A program made the translations under genes and the position numbers. DNA of 64,000 nt from Amborella trichopoda (lineage: Eukaryota; Streptophyta; Magnoliopsida; Amborellales; Amborellaceae): the NCBI RefSeq assembly GCF_000471905.2, contig NW_006496628.1, forward strand, positions 903,395-967,394, given 5' to 3'. This document shows, piece by piece, positions 21,537 through 33,056 of the stretch. The notes below the pieces were generated by a model, which saw only the letters and a program-made list of their open reading frames with translations, did not search any database and had not been told where the DNA came from. Position 1 is the stretch's first letter, and each line of letters starts with the position of its first letter.

Positions 21537-22915
21537 GCGTTCCCTCACTATAATCACGGTCTGCGCTGCATGACCTTAAACTGCACTGCCACGGTCTGTG
21601 TTGCAGGACCTTAAACTGCACTGCCACGGTCCGCACTGCATGACCTTAAACTGCACTACCACGGTCCGCACTGCATGACCTTAAACTGCACTACCACGGT
21701 CCGCGCTGCATGACCTTAACCTGCGCTGCTACGGTCTGCGCTACATGACCTTAAACTGCACTGCCATGATCCAGGTGCAGCACCTTAAACTGTAGTGGTG
21801 GTCTAGTTGCATGACCTTAAAATTGCAAAAGTCCTTGTCTCATGACTCTAAACTTATGACCATGGTCCAGTTGTATGACCTTAAACCATAGTGCACATCC
21901 TGGCCGCATGACGATAAAAGGCTTAGCACCGAGGTCCAAACTATACGACCCTAAACTGTAGCGAAGGTCTAGTTGCATGACCACAAACTGCATGGTCCTA
22001 GCTGTAAGACTTTAAACTGCATAGCCATGGTTTGAACTATATGACCTTAAACTATAGTGGAGGTCTAATTGCATGACCTTAAACTACAAAGTCCTTGTCA
22101 CATGACTTTAAACTTACGACCATGGTCCAGATGTGTGACCTTAAATTATAGTGCACGTTCTGGCTGCATGACAATAAAAGGCTTAACACCATGGTCAAAC
22201 TATACGACCCTAAACTGTAGCAGAGGTCTAGTTGCACGACCACAAAATGCATGGTCCCAGCTGTATGACTTTAAACTGCATAGCCATGATCCGAGTTATG
22301 AGACCCTAAAACTGTAACGTGATGTGCAACAAATAGTCCCTACGCATAACTCCAACTAGAACCCCAGCGGAGTTAGATGTATGCAAGGGTCGTACTCACC
22401 TGGTCATCTCCAGAGAGTTAAGGCCAATCTTACCCCTTCAATCCACAGTTCATATGTGCTCTGGCCTGTTAGAGTTCCATGCACACTGATATTCATTATC
22501 CCTGTGGAGTCACATTGGCCCTCCTAATCCCCAATGAAGCCTCTCCCGTTTACTACTCCTCATAGGGCCACCACCTTCATCTACATCTCTTCACATGTGT
22601 ATAGCCTTAACTATCTTTATCCCCAGAGAGTCAAGTTGTTATCCACATACCTACCCCCCATACAGCCCTACTGACATGGCGATTCATACTTGGTCCATGC
22701 TGCATGACCTTAAACTACATAGCCATGGTTCAAACTATATTGCCGTAAACTATAGTGGAGGTCTAGTTGCACGACCTTAACCTGTTCGATCCTGGTTGCA
22801 TGACCTAAAACTACATAACCACGATCCAAGTTATGTGACGTTAAACCATAGTGCATGTCCTGGCCGCACGATGTTAAACTGCGTTGCTTTGGTCTAGGAG
22901 GCACGACCTTAAAAT
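21537..22915 (+). repeat. 35-bp GACCTTAAACT minisatellite array
   Basis: From 21,557 to 21,800 the unit is regular at 35 bases: CTGCATGACCTTAAACT followed by GCACTGCCACGGTCCG. After 21,800 the units diverge but TGACCTTAAACT or TGACTTTAAACT keeps recurring at about 33-45 bases to 22,320 and again from 22,690 to 22,912. The interval 22,330-22,680 is not array; it contains CCCCAGCGGAGT-type text also found near 35,230 and 63,880. The array ends directly against truncated gag sequence at 22,916. Confidence 0.85.
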
Positions 22916-23890
22916 ATGCCCCCGTACATCACTAAGTGTGGGGTCAGGAACTCAAGGAGTGCACTGTGTTCGAGGCCATAGTCGTGGAGAAAGTCCAGCA
23001 TGGCCACATTGTCTATGCAGTTCTCTCAGGACACGTCCAAGACCACGGTTCCATTCAAGTGGAAGCCCCGTTACAAGCCCCTCATGAGCATGCACTGGAC
23101 CTTTCAGAGCCCTCGACGTCTCAGCCCTGGGAAGTCTATCATGGGCGAAGTAGGCTCAAATCCCTGAAACATGAGGCAGTCTACCAAGCTAGGGCCACGC
23201 ACTAGCCTGATAGGGTGGTCCAAACACCCCCTTAGGTATCTCGAAGGAGACGGCGAGCACCTAGGTCAGCCGTTCGAAGGAATCATCTTCCTCAACCACT
23301 AGTCGAGGAAGAATTCCTCAAGACCCTTCCTCCGCTGCCGACCTGTGGGACTTCATCCCAGGTGCAGCTCACCTCATCTTATCATCCAATCAGGTAGACG
23401 ACCTGAGTTATCAATATTTCAAGAGTCAGCCAAAATGGTTGATGATGTTAAAGGCACCCCACAACGGTCTAAGCTAGGGCATGACCTTAAATACCCCCTG
23501 CAAACGTCCAATTCTGGCGACGACATAAAATGCTGCCCCGAACGTTCTAACTCTTCTCCTCCTTTCCCCTCCTCTATTTCTTCTACAGGTACCGCTCGAC
23601 ACTACCCAGATTTTGACACTCTAAACAAAGAGTTCGGAGGCACCAGCCTCACCATGTCGCAACAAGAGCGCCTCAAAGAAATGCTGGCCCAAGCGACAGA
23701 ATTCGCGACAGCTGCCAACACCCCGGCAACACAAACCAAAACTGAACCACCTTCGAGCTTCTGCTCTCACGAGGCCTGTCACATGATCCAAGTACATGAG
23801 GTGTCGCCCATCCTGGCGCAATTACTAAGTGATCCCAATCATGAGGTCATGGACCCCCGGCTTGATGCCGACCCTTCCATCGCTTGAACC
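22916..23890 (+). pseudogene. gag C-terminus and linker fragment of the second pol-bearing element
   Basis: The homology to element B starts inside the zinc-knuckle-like motif (equivalent to 16,293) and runs to about 23,800, where it matches LNKEFGG and MSQQERLKEMLAQA. The first ~900 bases of gag are absent and the 35-bp array is joined straight to it. After EACHMIQVHEVSP the similarity to element B stops and the sequence jumps to the start of the RT block, so protease and the post-protease region are missing. The 23,345-23,887 part is open for 180 codons. Confidence 0.7.
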
Positions 23891-23917
23891 AGCTAGAGAC
23901 CAGTCCTCTCCCATGTT

Positions 23918-24840
23918 ATGTCGCTCCTAGAGGCTGAGATGTTAGGATCATGGGTTGCCACATTTGAGATCAAGGAAAACCCTTGTGAGTCCCCTGACGA
24001 GGAACTCCAGGAAGCTCGTGAAGAGTGGGAAGAGGGTAGGCAGGCTACGGATGATGAGCTTGAAGAGATCAACCTGGGGGATGAGACCGTCCCAAGGCCA
24101 ACCTTCATCTCAGCAAAGATGTCCTCGAAAGAGAAAGAAATCTATATCTCCCTCCTTCTAGTAAATTGGAATGTATTCGCCCGACATTATCATGAGATGC
24201 CTGGTCTAAACCCCCAGATTGTTGTCCATCACCTCGGCATTGATCCACCCATCAAAACCATGAAGCAGAAATCAAGAGGGTTTAGGCCCGACCTCGAGAT
24301 GAAGATCGTTGCTGAGGTGAATAATCTCAAGTAAGATAGATTCATACGTGAAGTCAAATACCCAAGATGGCTGGCGAATGTCGTCCTAGTCAAGAAGAAT
24401 GGCCCAATTAGGGTTTGCATCGACTTTCGTGACATGAACAATGCTTGTCCCAAGGATGATTTCCCCTTGTCGTTCACCGAGATGCTGGTTGACTCCACCA
24501 CCCATTGCCAAATCTTCTCCTTTATGAACGATTACTCTGGTTACAACCAAATCAGGATGGCACTAGAGGATGAGGAGACCACTGCGTTCTTAGCTCCAAA
24601 AGGTGTCTTTTTCTACACTGTGACGCTTTTGGGCTAAAGAATGTTGGCGCCATGTACCAGCGAGCCACGACAACCAACTTCAACGACATGATTAACAAGG
24701 AGGTCGAGTACTATGTGGATGACTAGGTGGTAAAGTCTGAAACAAAAGCAACGCACGTGCAAGACCTTAAAAGTGTGTTTGCGAGGTTGCGACGTCACTT
24801 GCTCAAGATGAACCCTTGAAATGCGCCTTCGGTGTACGCT
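23918..24840 (+). pseudogene. pol: Reverse transcriptase, first copy
   Basis: RT would copy the element's RNA into DNA. The block opens with the connector EAEMLGSWVATFEIKENP and a strongly acidic stretch, then ARHYHEMPGLNPQIVVHHL. RT motifs follow: IRVCIDFRDMNNACPKDDFP, FMNDYSGYNQIRMA and the catalytic YYVDD near 24,711. A TAG directly follows YVDD at 24,724, TAA lies near 24,332 and a small frame change near 24,635 precedes the palm motif. The wording (ACPKDD, SGYNQI) is that of the Tat lineage. Confidence 0.9.
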
Positions 24841-25480
24841 CAGGAAAATTCTTAAGGTTTATTGTAAGATACCATGGGCTGGCGATCAAGCTAGTCAAAA
24901 TCAAAGGAATTCAGGACATGTCACCGCCTACAAACCTCCATGAACTGTGGTCTCTCGAAGGACAACTCGTCTACATTTGGAGGTTCATTTCGAACCTTTC
25001 AGGGCGATGCAGACCCTTTTCACACCTCCAGAAGAAGGACACTCCCTTCTTATGGTATGAAGTGTGCCAAGTTGTACTAGAGGACATCAAGCAGTACTTG
25101 TTGAATCCACCAGTAGTCTCTACGCTAGTGTTAGGAAGGCCTCTCATCCTATATGTGACCGCCCTCAATGAGTCACTCGAAGCACCCCTGGAGCATAACA
25201 ATGATGGAGGGAAAGAGAAAATGCTCTATTATCTCAATTGTAGAATGCAAGGGGCCGAGAAGAAATACCCTCTCATCAAAAAAATGTGCCTAGCCTTGAT
25301 ATTTGCTATATAGAAGCTCCGCCATTACTTGCTCGGCCACGAGGTCAAGTCAATCTCCAAGGCAGACCAGGTCAAGTTCCTTATGACCCAACCATGCTTG
25401 TCAAGATGTTTGGCCAAGTGGGCACTATTGCTGATGGAGTTCGACATCACGTATGTACTATAGAAGGCAGTTAAAGGTCA
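24841..25480 (+). pseudogene. pol: RT connection and first RNase H, first copy
   Basis: The segment starts at CAFGVRSGKFLRFIV, the RT connection, and passes through ISNLSGRCRPF and DTPFLWYEVCQ. The RNase H domain (LILYVTALNESL, MLYYLNCRMQGAEKKYP, KALALI-like block, LAKWALLLMEFDITYV) is readable. RNase H would remove the RNA strand during reverse transcription. Residues LYVT replace the more usual LYVA-type start, and stops lie near 25,311 and 25,461. Confidence 0.85.
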
Positions 25481-26230
25481 AGCCCTAGTAGACTTCCTTG
25501 CAGCTCACCCAGTTCCTTCAGAATCTCCCCAGTCAAGTGATCTCCTGGATGAAGAATTTTTCTATGTAGCGCTAACTCAGCCATGGTAGATGTACTTTGA
25601 TGCATTCCAGTCAGATAGAGGGGGCACCAGAGTTGTGTTTCTGACTCCCGATGGAGGAATAATTCCTCTCTCCTCCTCAGTTGCATAGGCGTTTTCTCAT
25701 AATGAAGCCAAGTATCAAGCTCTCATAATCGGACTAGAGATCGCTCAGGAGCTAGACTTAGAGAAGCTAAATATATTTGGTGACTCTGAGCTGGTCATCC
25801 AATAGCTAAAGGGGATTTATGATGTAAAGAAGCATACTCTCAAGCCTTATCATGACACAGGAAAAACTTACATGGCCCATTTCGATGACTTCTCCTTGAT
25901 TCATATCTCTAAAAGACTAAACTCGCAGGTTGATGCGCTCTCAAAGCTCGACGCCACTATCCAATTGTCTTCAACGGGGCCCACTCCAATCTGGGTAACT
26001 GAATGGAGACATGTTGACTTGAGAGCCAAAGTTGACACAAACGATGAGAGGGATGTGTTCCCTAAGTGTCCACCTTACCCATTCGGGGCACTTCTCGCGG
26101 CTAGGTATGTCATCAAGACAGAGCAAAAAATTTCTCAAGGAAAAGAATCCAAGGCCGGGGAGCAGGAGCCCAGATTCTTCGACCACATGTGTGCAGGGGT
26201 TGAACAAGTAGATGATTGAAGGAAGCCTAT
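25481..26230 (+). pseudogene. pol: Second (archaeal-type) RNase H, first copy
   Basis: After GQALVDFLAAHP comes the extra RNase H that marks the Tat lineage: MYFDAFQSDRGGTRVVFLTP, AKYQALIIGLEIAQELDL and FGDSELVIQ, ending in SQVDALSKLDATI. The first-strand D (YFD), the E of the helix region and the D of GDSELV can be seen. Stops lie near 25,588, 25,687 and 25,803. A connecting segment to about 26,230 (RHVDLRAKVDTND, CPPYPFGALLA) leads to integrase. Confidence 0.8.
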
Positions 26231-27470
26231 CATGGACTTTGTAAAACATGGGAGGTTTCCTCAAGATCGAGCGGAACGCAACAGCGTACGATAGATGTCT
26301 ACCAAGTACACCCTTCTTGATGGGGATGTCCTCTTTCATTGGTCATTTGAAGGAATCCTCCTTAGATGCATCAATGTACAAGAGGCAAGCAAAGTACTCG
26401 AAGAAGTGCACTTGGGCATCTGCGGGCTGCATCAGTCTGGCCCCAAGCTCGACGAGCGCATACATGGACTCGGCACTTATTGGCCTTCCATGGTAGCTGA
26501 TGCCCAAAACTACGCCAAAAGATGCTAGGTGTGCCAAATTCACTCAAGTCTCATTCATCAGCCCTCAGAGTCTCTCCATCCTACGGTGACATCATGGCCC
26601 TTTTCCCAGTGGGGCATGGACATTTGAGGACCCATCGACTCTCCTTTTCCTTTGGGTCATGCCTTCATCCTGGTGACGACAAACTACTTTTCCAAATGGG
26701 CGGAGGCAGTCCCTCTCAGACAGGTTCCAGAGACTGCTATGGCTAAATTTGAGTGGCACCATATCATCTACCGATTTGGGGTCCCAGACCGAATAATTTC
26801 TGATAATGACCCTCAGTTCAGGAGCCAACATGTGGATTGCGTAGTCAACCAGTTTGGTTTTGACTGGAAGTACTTGACTATGTACTACCCTCGAGCCAAC
26901 GTGTTAGCTGAGGCATTCAACAAGACTTTGTGCAGGGTTCTCCAGAAGTCGGTGTCAAAGTCAAAGAAGAACTGGCACGAGAAGTTGCCTGAGGCTTTGT
27001 TGGCCTATCGCACTATCACTGTCAATGCTATGAATTCCCCACCTTATTCCCTGGTCTATGAGGGTGAGGTGGTCCTACCCCTCGAAATTCAAATACCCTC
27101 ACTCCATGTTGCTATACATCAGGGACTAACTGAGGACGAGAGGGTCAGGCTCCGCTACCAAGAGCTGGATGCCCTTGATGAAAAGAGACTAGAGGCCCAA
27201 CAGAACCTTGAGCTTAATCAAGGAAGAATGAAAAGAGCCTTCGACAAGTTTGTCAAGGTTCGTTCGTTCACTCATGGGGAACTAGTTCTAGCAGTCAAGA
27301 GACCGATTGTTATGCACGGGAGTTGCAAAGGAAAGTTTGAGCCTAAGTGGGAGGGTCCATTTGTAATTAAGAAGGTTACACCAAGTGGGGCCCATATAAT
27401 GACGAACTCTGATGGAGAAGAGGCGATGCCCCCTATCAACAGGCGATATTTAAATAAGCATTATCCCTAA
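26231..27470 (+). pseudogene. pol: Integrase, first copy
   Basis: The N-terminal HHCC zinc-binding part is readable (EVHLGICGLHQSG, then YAKRC, a TAG at 26,526, VCQ). The catalytic core has GMDI before a TGA near 26,613, FSKWAEAVPLRQVPE, DRIISDNDPQFRS and ANVLAEAFNKTL, which gives the D, D and E positions; DND replaces the common DNG. The C-terminal part has the GPY/F-type phrase FEPKWEGPFVIKKV and ends at TAA 27,468. The last 272 codons (26,652-27,470) are open and are the best-preserved pol sequence in the window. Confidence 0.9.
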
Positions 27471-28010
27471 CATGATAATAAAGTGCGGTGTGTGTAATAA
27501 AAAGATAGAAATGAAGATGGGAAACATCAACCTAACTCAAAGGAAATTCAATTCTTTTATTGCATTAGAAAAAGTTGCAAGTTACAACTGAGGGCCCATT
27601 GTCAGGGAAGCTACAAAGCTCTTGCATCTGAGGAGAAAAGGATGGTTACAAACCAAAGTCAACGATGTTGCTATTGCATTTGAGGATAAGAGGACAGTTA
27701 TAGGCCAAAAGAAACACCCTCCTCGTACAAAAGAAGCAAACCCACCAAAGAAATGCCTGCCCCATGAAGAAGTGGCAAACCCACTTGGAGAAGTTAGCCT
27801 TGATCATGCCAAGGAGAATGGTTACAGGCCAAAAGAAAAATCCAACCACTTCCAAGTCAGCTTTAATTCATTTGACGAGTATATCAAACACACAAGGAAA
27901 ACTTCTCTGACAAGGAACTGATCTATGATGGAGAGCATAGCTTGTTCAAAACAAGGATGCCCTTCCACAGAAAAATATGGACTTCACGGTTGTGCTTGAG
28001 GACTTGGCTT
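27471..28010 (+). other. 3' untranslated region after integrase, first copy
   Basis: The region is non-coding. A motif like GAGGACAGTTATAGGCCAAAAG recurs near 27,640, 27,687 and 27,810, and matching units lie at 33,215, 33,258 and 33,428. The end (27,880-28,010) parallels 33,565-33,715. A minus-strand AATAAA at 27,556-27,561 has a counterpart at 33,130-33,135 and could be a poly(A) signal for an antisense transcript. Small frames on both strands are not conserved. Confidence 0.55.
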
Positions 28011-28943
28011 CAAACACACCGCGGCGGCAAGGCCTCCCCGTTTTCCATCACTCTTGACCCCTGCATGACATCGCCGTCTGAGGTCATCGTCCTGCGCAAC
28101 TCAATGCTGCATCCTATCATCACCACGGGTAGGCTAATGCCGTGCGGGACTATCGTCACGAGCCTCATGCCCCCAAGTGTGGTTATCGCCGTGTGTGACC
28201 TAGGGACGTGCAACTGCATGTGACTTGATGGCATGCGTGACTTTGAAGCACCTCAGTTCCCAATGTTCCCAATTTTATGGGGGCATTGACGCCTCTTTGG
28301 TTCCCCCAAAAGTCACCCCTCGCCGATGGTCCACCTTCCTACGACCTTTCGCCTTCCCTGCAATCCTTCGGGTTTAGTTGGAACCACACTTCCTCTTCTT
28401 CGGGAATTCACTCCTTCCATCGGGAAAACCTTCCCTGCCTTCTACTCGTAACTGAAGTTAGCAAAAACCACCAAATGCATCCCAGAAGACTTCCTTAAGA
28501 CCATGCGGATTGCCCTTCTCCCTGGTTTACCACTTCAACTGTTCACCAAAGCTCACTAGAATTTCGCTAAGTTTCTGGTGAGCTTAATGCATCCCCTTGT
28601 CCTTCTTCTCCAACAACTAGAGGACCGGCAGAACCCTTTGAACTCTCTGCGACCTCCCCTTCAGCAGCAGAACGACCGGAAGAGCACCCAAATCTCGACA
28701 GCATACCTCTGCAAATCCGACCAAGGCTCTGAGAAACCCTGTGCCTTACTCAAAAAGTCGTGACACTTGTTGGAATGTGTTCACAATCACGCTACGAAGG
28801 GCCTGTCTCTACAAGTTTTGACCAGGAAGTTCTCGTGAAAATCCCTAGCCAGAATCTTTGGTTCCCTCTCTCTCTAAAAAGCCCTTATACTATTTTACCC
28901 TTTTGTAAAACAATAAGGTGGGGTTTCTCCCCCTTTTCATACC
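28011..28943 (-). other. Antisense leader and promoter relic, second 3' block
   Basis: The stretch 28,260-28,933 matches the antisense leader of element B (20,230-20,953). The TATA-like position at 28,934-28,943 reads TATGAAAAGG on the minus strand, so the box is degraded. No antisense reading frame was found at the expected place (about 28,050). Only the promoter and leader remain. Confidence 0.45.
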
Positions 28944-29394
28944 CAGCAATGCCAGAGACTACCCCTGACAAACTCAGAATGATGCTCCAGTCCTCATCCC
29001 TTGATGGCGACAAGGCCAGGCCGGGGCGGGCCAAGCCCGAGACCCTAAGTGTCATCACCGCATGCCTTTTCAAGATTTTCATCAAGCGCTCCGCCCAGGG
29101 GACTATCGTTGTGCACTTCGTCCAGGGGATTATCATCGCGCATCTTGTCTAAGGGTCATTACTGCGCGTCTCGTCCAGAGACCATCGCCACACAGAATGT
29201 CAAGGGATGCCGATGCATCCTTCACCAAGGGACCTAACTTAGTGTCATACGCATCTCGTGGCACTCCTCTTCAGACCATCGTTCCTCATCCTTAAGAAGT
29301 TCATACCCTGCACCACAATTTCACTCCTCAGGGAGCCCAGTCCCTAGTGACGGCTCTATTCCCCATGGAGCTGCATTCCCTCACTACAATAACG
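28944..29394 (+). repeat. Non-coding 3' block, second copy
   Basis: The sequence matches 20,963-21,536 throughout, including the CATCTCGTCCAGAG-type repeats (29,090-29,190) and CTCAGGGAGCCCAGTCC before the array. Confidence 0.6.
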
Positions 29395-29831
29395 GTCTGT
29401 GCTGCATGACCTTAAACTGCACTGCCACGGTCCACGCTGCATGACCTTAAACTGCACTGCCATAGTCAGTGTCGCATGACCTTAAACTACACTACCATAG
29501 TCCGTGCTGCATGACCTTAAACTGCACTACCACGGTCGGTGCTACATGACCTTAAACTGCACTACCACGATTTGTGCTGCATGACCTTAATCTGCACTAC
29601 CATGGTTCGTGCTACATGACCTTCAACTGCATTGCCATGGTCCACGCTGCATGACCTTAAACTGCACTGCCACGGTCCGTACTGCATGACTTTAAACTAT
29701 ACTACCACGGTGCGCGCTGCATGACCTTAAACTTCACTGTCACGGTCCATGCTGTATGACCCTAAACTGCACAGCCATAGTCCTTGCCACATGACTCAAA
29801 ACTGCACGAACATGGTCTGGACTATATGACC
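29395..29831 (+). repeat. 35-bp GACCTTAAACT array, second copy
   Basis: About twelve units of 35 bases run in register, each with GCTGCATGACCTTAAACTGC and CACTGCCACGGTCC or variants. The array ends at GACCTT near 29,831 and the next bases are RT coding sequence, so the array is again joined directly to truncated pol. Confidence 0.9.
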
Positions 29832-30660
29832 TTTTCCTTCTTCAAAGTAAACCGTGACGTCTTTGCTTGACATTATCATGAGATGCTCGGCTTAGACCCT
29901 CAATTAGTTTTTCACCATCTCGACATTGATCCTATGGTCAAATCCGTCAAATAGAAATCGAGAAGGTTCAGACCTGACCTCGAGATGCAGATAGATGCCG
30001 AGATAACCAAACTTAGACAAGCAGGTTTCATCCGTGAAGTCAAATACTCGAAATGGCTAGCAAATGTCGTTCCTGTCAAGGAAAAGAATGGTCAAATCAG
30101 GGTGTGTATTGATTTTCACGATTTGAATATCGCCTGTCCTAAGGATGACTTCCAGATGTCATTCACCGACATGCTCATCGACTCTACAACTCGCTGTCAA
30201 ATATTTTCCTTCATGAACAGATACTCCGGGTCTAATCAAATAAGGAGGGTGCTTGAAGATGAAGAGGCGACTGCATTCTTAACTCCTTACACAAAGATGC
30301 CTTTTGGATTAAAGAATGCTGACACCACATATCAGAAAGCAATGACTACTATTTTTAAAGATATGATGTACAAAGAGGTGGAGTGTTATGTAGATGATTT
30401 GGTGGTAAAATCTAAAGAGACAGATGTCCACATGAGAGACCTCGGAAAGGTATTTGAGCGGTTGCGACTTCACTAACTTAAAATGAACCCATTAAAATGT
30501 ACTTTTGGCGTACGCTCAGGAAAAATCTTGGGGTTCATCATCAGACATCGAGGACTTGAAGTTAAGCTAGTTAAGATTAAGGAAATCCAAGAAATGCCGT
30601 CATTGACTACACTTCTAGAACTGTGCTCCCTCCAAGGACAACTGGTGTACGTCCATAGGT
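29832..30660 (+). pseudogene. pol: Reverse transcriptase, second copy
   Basis: The copy starts inside the RT connector (equivalent to about 24,145) with HYHEMLGLDPQLVFHHL. A long open stretch at 29,985-30,476 carries GFIREVKYSKWLANVVPVKE, ACPKDDFQMSF, MPFGLKNADTTYQKAM and an intact ECYVDDLVV near 30,390. Compared with the first copy about seven codons are lost after FLTP. A TAA at 30,474 follows RLRLH and the frame resumes with LKMNPLKCTFGVRSG. Confidence 0.9.
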
Positions 30661-31146
30661 TCATCTCAAACCTCTCAGGTCGTTGTCAACTCTTTCCACA
30701 TGTATTAAAGAAAGATACCCCATTCGTTTGGGACGGCGCATGTCAGGCAAACCTTAGCGACATCAAGCATTATTTACTCAACACTCCAGTACTCTCTACT
30801 CCAGTATTGGGAAAACCCCTCATTCTATATGTAACTTCTTTAGACGAGTCGCTCGGAGTATTGCTGGTGCAAAACAATGACAAGGGAAATGAAACGACAC
30901 TATATTATCTCAGCTGCAGGATGCAAGGGTCCAGAGGAATTATCTCCTAATAGAAAGATGTATCTGGCCCTGATCTTCTTAGTTCAAAAACTCAGCCATT
31001 ACGTGCTTAGTCATGAAGTGAAACTTATTTCAAAAGTTGATCATGTAAAGTTTCTCTTGACACACCCATGCTTGTCGAGATGCCTTACTATGTGGGCATT
31101 ATTGCTGATAGAGTTTGACATCACGTATGTCCCATAGAAGGCCATC
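30661..31146 (+). pseudogene. pol: RNase H, second copy
   Basis: The domain is readable as SNLSGRCQLFPH, DTPFVWDGACQAN, LILYVTSLDESLGVLLVQN, LYYLSCRMQG and LTMWALLLIEFDITYVP. A frameshift near 30,940 and a TAG at 31,135 break it. Order and wording match the first copy. Confidence 0.85.
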
Positions 31147-31848
31147 ATGGGTCATGCCTTGGCTGACTTTCTCGCAGCGCACCCCATACTAGTAGAATCT
31201 CCTTTATCAAGCAACCTCTTTGATGAAGAAGTATTATGTGCTGACCTTGTTCATGTGTGGGAATTGTACTTTCACGGAGCTTTCCAATCAGAACGAGGAG
31301 GCGTCGGAGTAGTATTCCTAACTCCTACAGGAGAAATATTGCCACTTTCTTTCTCTCTTACTCGAACCGGTTCCCATGAGGCATATTATTAGGCGCAAAT
31401 AATCAGACTCGAGATAGCCTTCGATCTCGACTTGGAGAGAAAAGTCACTCTCAAGCCTTATAACGATAATGCAAAATCGTATATGGCTCAATTTAAAGAC
31501 GTATCCCTGAGTCACATCCCCAGGAGGCTAAATTCGTAAGTTGATGCAGTTGCGAAACTCGACGCTACAATTTAGTAGTTCTCGTCAGGACCCACACTTG
31601 TTTGGGTGGCAGAATGGTGACACATTGAACTAAGAATCGAGGTCGATGTAGACGACAAGAGAAATTTCTTTCTTGAGTTCCCTCCTTATCCATTTGGAGC
31701 ACTGCTATCAGCCAAAGAAGTAATCAAGACCGAACAAGAAATAGCTCTGAGTCAAAGAGCTAAGGGTTGAAATCAAGAAATAGAATTCTTTGACCAAAGA
31801 TGCGTAAAAATTGAGCAGGTAGAAGACTGAAGAGAGCTCATCATTAGT
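31147..31848 (+). pseudogene. pol: Second RNase H, second copy, internally deleted
   Basis: The frame GHALADFLAAHP is followed by ELYFHGAFQSERGGVGVVFL, in which the first catalytic D of the first copy (YFDA) is H. About 25 codons including the FGDSELV motif are deleted between DLDLER and KVTLKPY near 31,438. The end (RRLNS, stop, VDAVAKLDATI) matches the first copy. This domain could not be active as it stands. Confidence 0.8.
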
Positions 31849-33056
31849 TTCCTAAAACATGGCAGGCTCTCGGAAGATCGTGCCGAACGCAACATCATAC
31901 GTCGAATGTCCACCAAGTATACCCTCCTTGAAGGTGATGCTCTCTTCAGATGGTCATTTGCCGGCATTCTTTTTAGGTGTGTCGACATCCAAGGAGCAAA
32001 TAACATGCTAGAAGAAGTTCACTCAGGCATCTGTGGACTACACCAGTCCGGTTCAAAGTTCTATGAACGAATATGCAGTTTGGAATATTATTGGCCCTCC
32101 ATGATCGTTCATTCCTTAAGCTATGCTAAAAAGTGCCAAGTGTGCCAAATACACTCTAGCCTCCAGAGCCCTTACACCCTACGGCTGCGTCATGGCCCTT
32201 CTCATAATGGGGTATGGACATCGTAGGGCCTATTGAACCCCCTTCCGTAATGGGCCATGTTTTTATCCTAGCTGCAACATATTACTTCTCTAAGTGGGCT
32301 GAAGCGATCCCCCTTAAGCAGGTTCCTGAGACAGCGGTACCCTACTTCGTTCGACATCATATCATAGACCGCTTCAGAGTGCCCGACCGGATCATATCTG
32401 ACAATGGCCCACAATTTAGGAGTCATCACATTGATCGCTTAGTTAACCAGTTCGATTTCAAATGGAGGTACTCGACTATGTACCACCCTCGAGCGAATGG
32501 ATTAGCTAAGGCTTCAATAAGACTCTGTGCAATGTCTTAAGAAAGTCAGTATAAAAAACAAGGAAGAACTAGCATGAGAAGCTTCCCGAAGCACTTTGGG
32601 CTTATCTTACTACTACAAGAAATGCTACCGATTCCACTCCTTATTCTCTGATCTATGGGGGTGAAGTAGTATTACTGCTTGAAATACAAATTCCTTCATT
32701 GCGAGTCACTATGCACCAAGGAATAACCGAAGATGAGAGAGTCAAGCTCCGGTATCAAGAATTGGATGCACTTGATGGAAAGAGGCTAGAGGCTCAACAG
32801 AACCTTGAACTCAACCAAGGGAGAATGAAGAGGGATTTTGATAAGTCTGTCAAGATCTGCTCATTCACCCGTGGTGATATAGTCTTAGCTGTTAAGAGGC
32901 CTATTGTTATGCATGGCCGGCGTAAAGGGAAGTTTGAGACTAAGTGGGAAGGTCCCTTTACAGTAAAAAGGTCTCGCCCGATAAAGCCTGCATCCTAGCA
33001 CATTCTGATGGAGAGGAGGCGATGCCCCCTATCAACGGTACCTAAAGAAGTACTAT
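31849..33056 (+). pseudogene. pol: Integrase, second copy
   Basis: The HHCC part (VHSGICGLHQSG, YAKKCQVCQ) is intact. The core has MDI, a stop near 32,224, GPIE, then DRIISDNGPQFRS with the normal DNG. The catalytic E position reads GLAKA, so glutamate is replaced by lysine, and a frameshift follows at about 32,513. The C-terminal region keeps KFETKWEGPFTVK and ends in a second frameshift near 32,985. Overall order matches the first copy at 26,231-27,470. Confidence 0.9.

Noticed and set aside
21557-21800. Regular 35-bp repeats resembling a CRISPR array
   Set aside because: Units are head to tail with no unique spacers, they drift gradually, and the surroundings are plant retrotransposon. 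It is a minisatellite.
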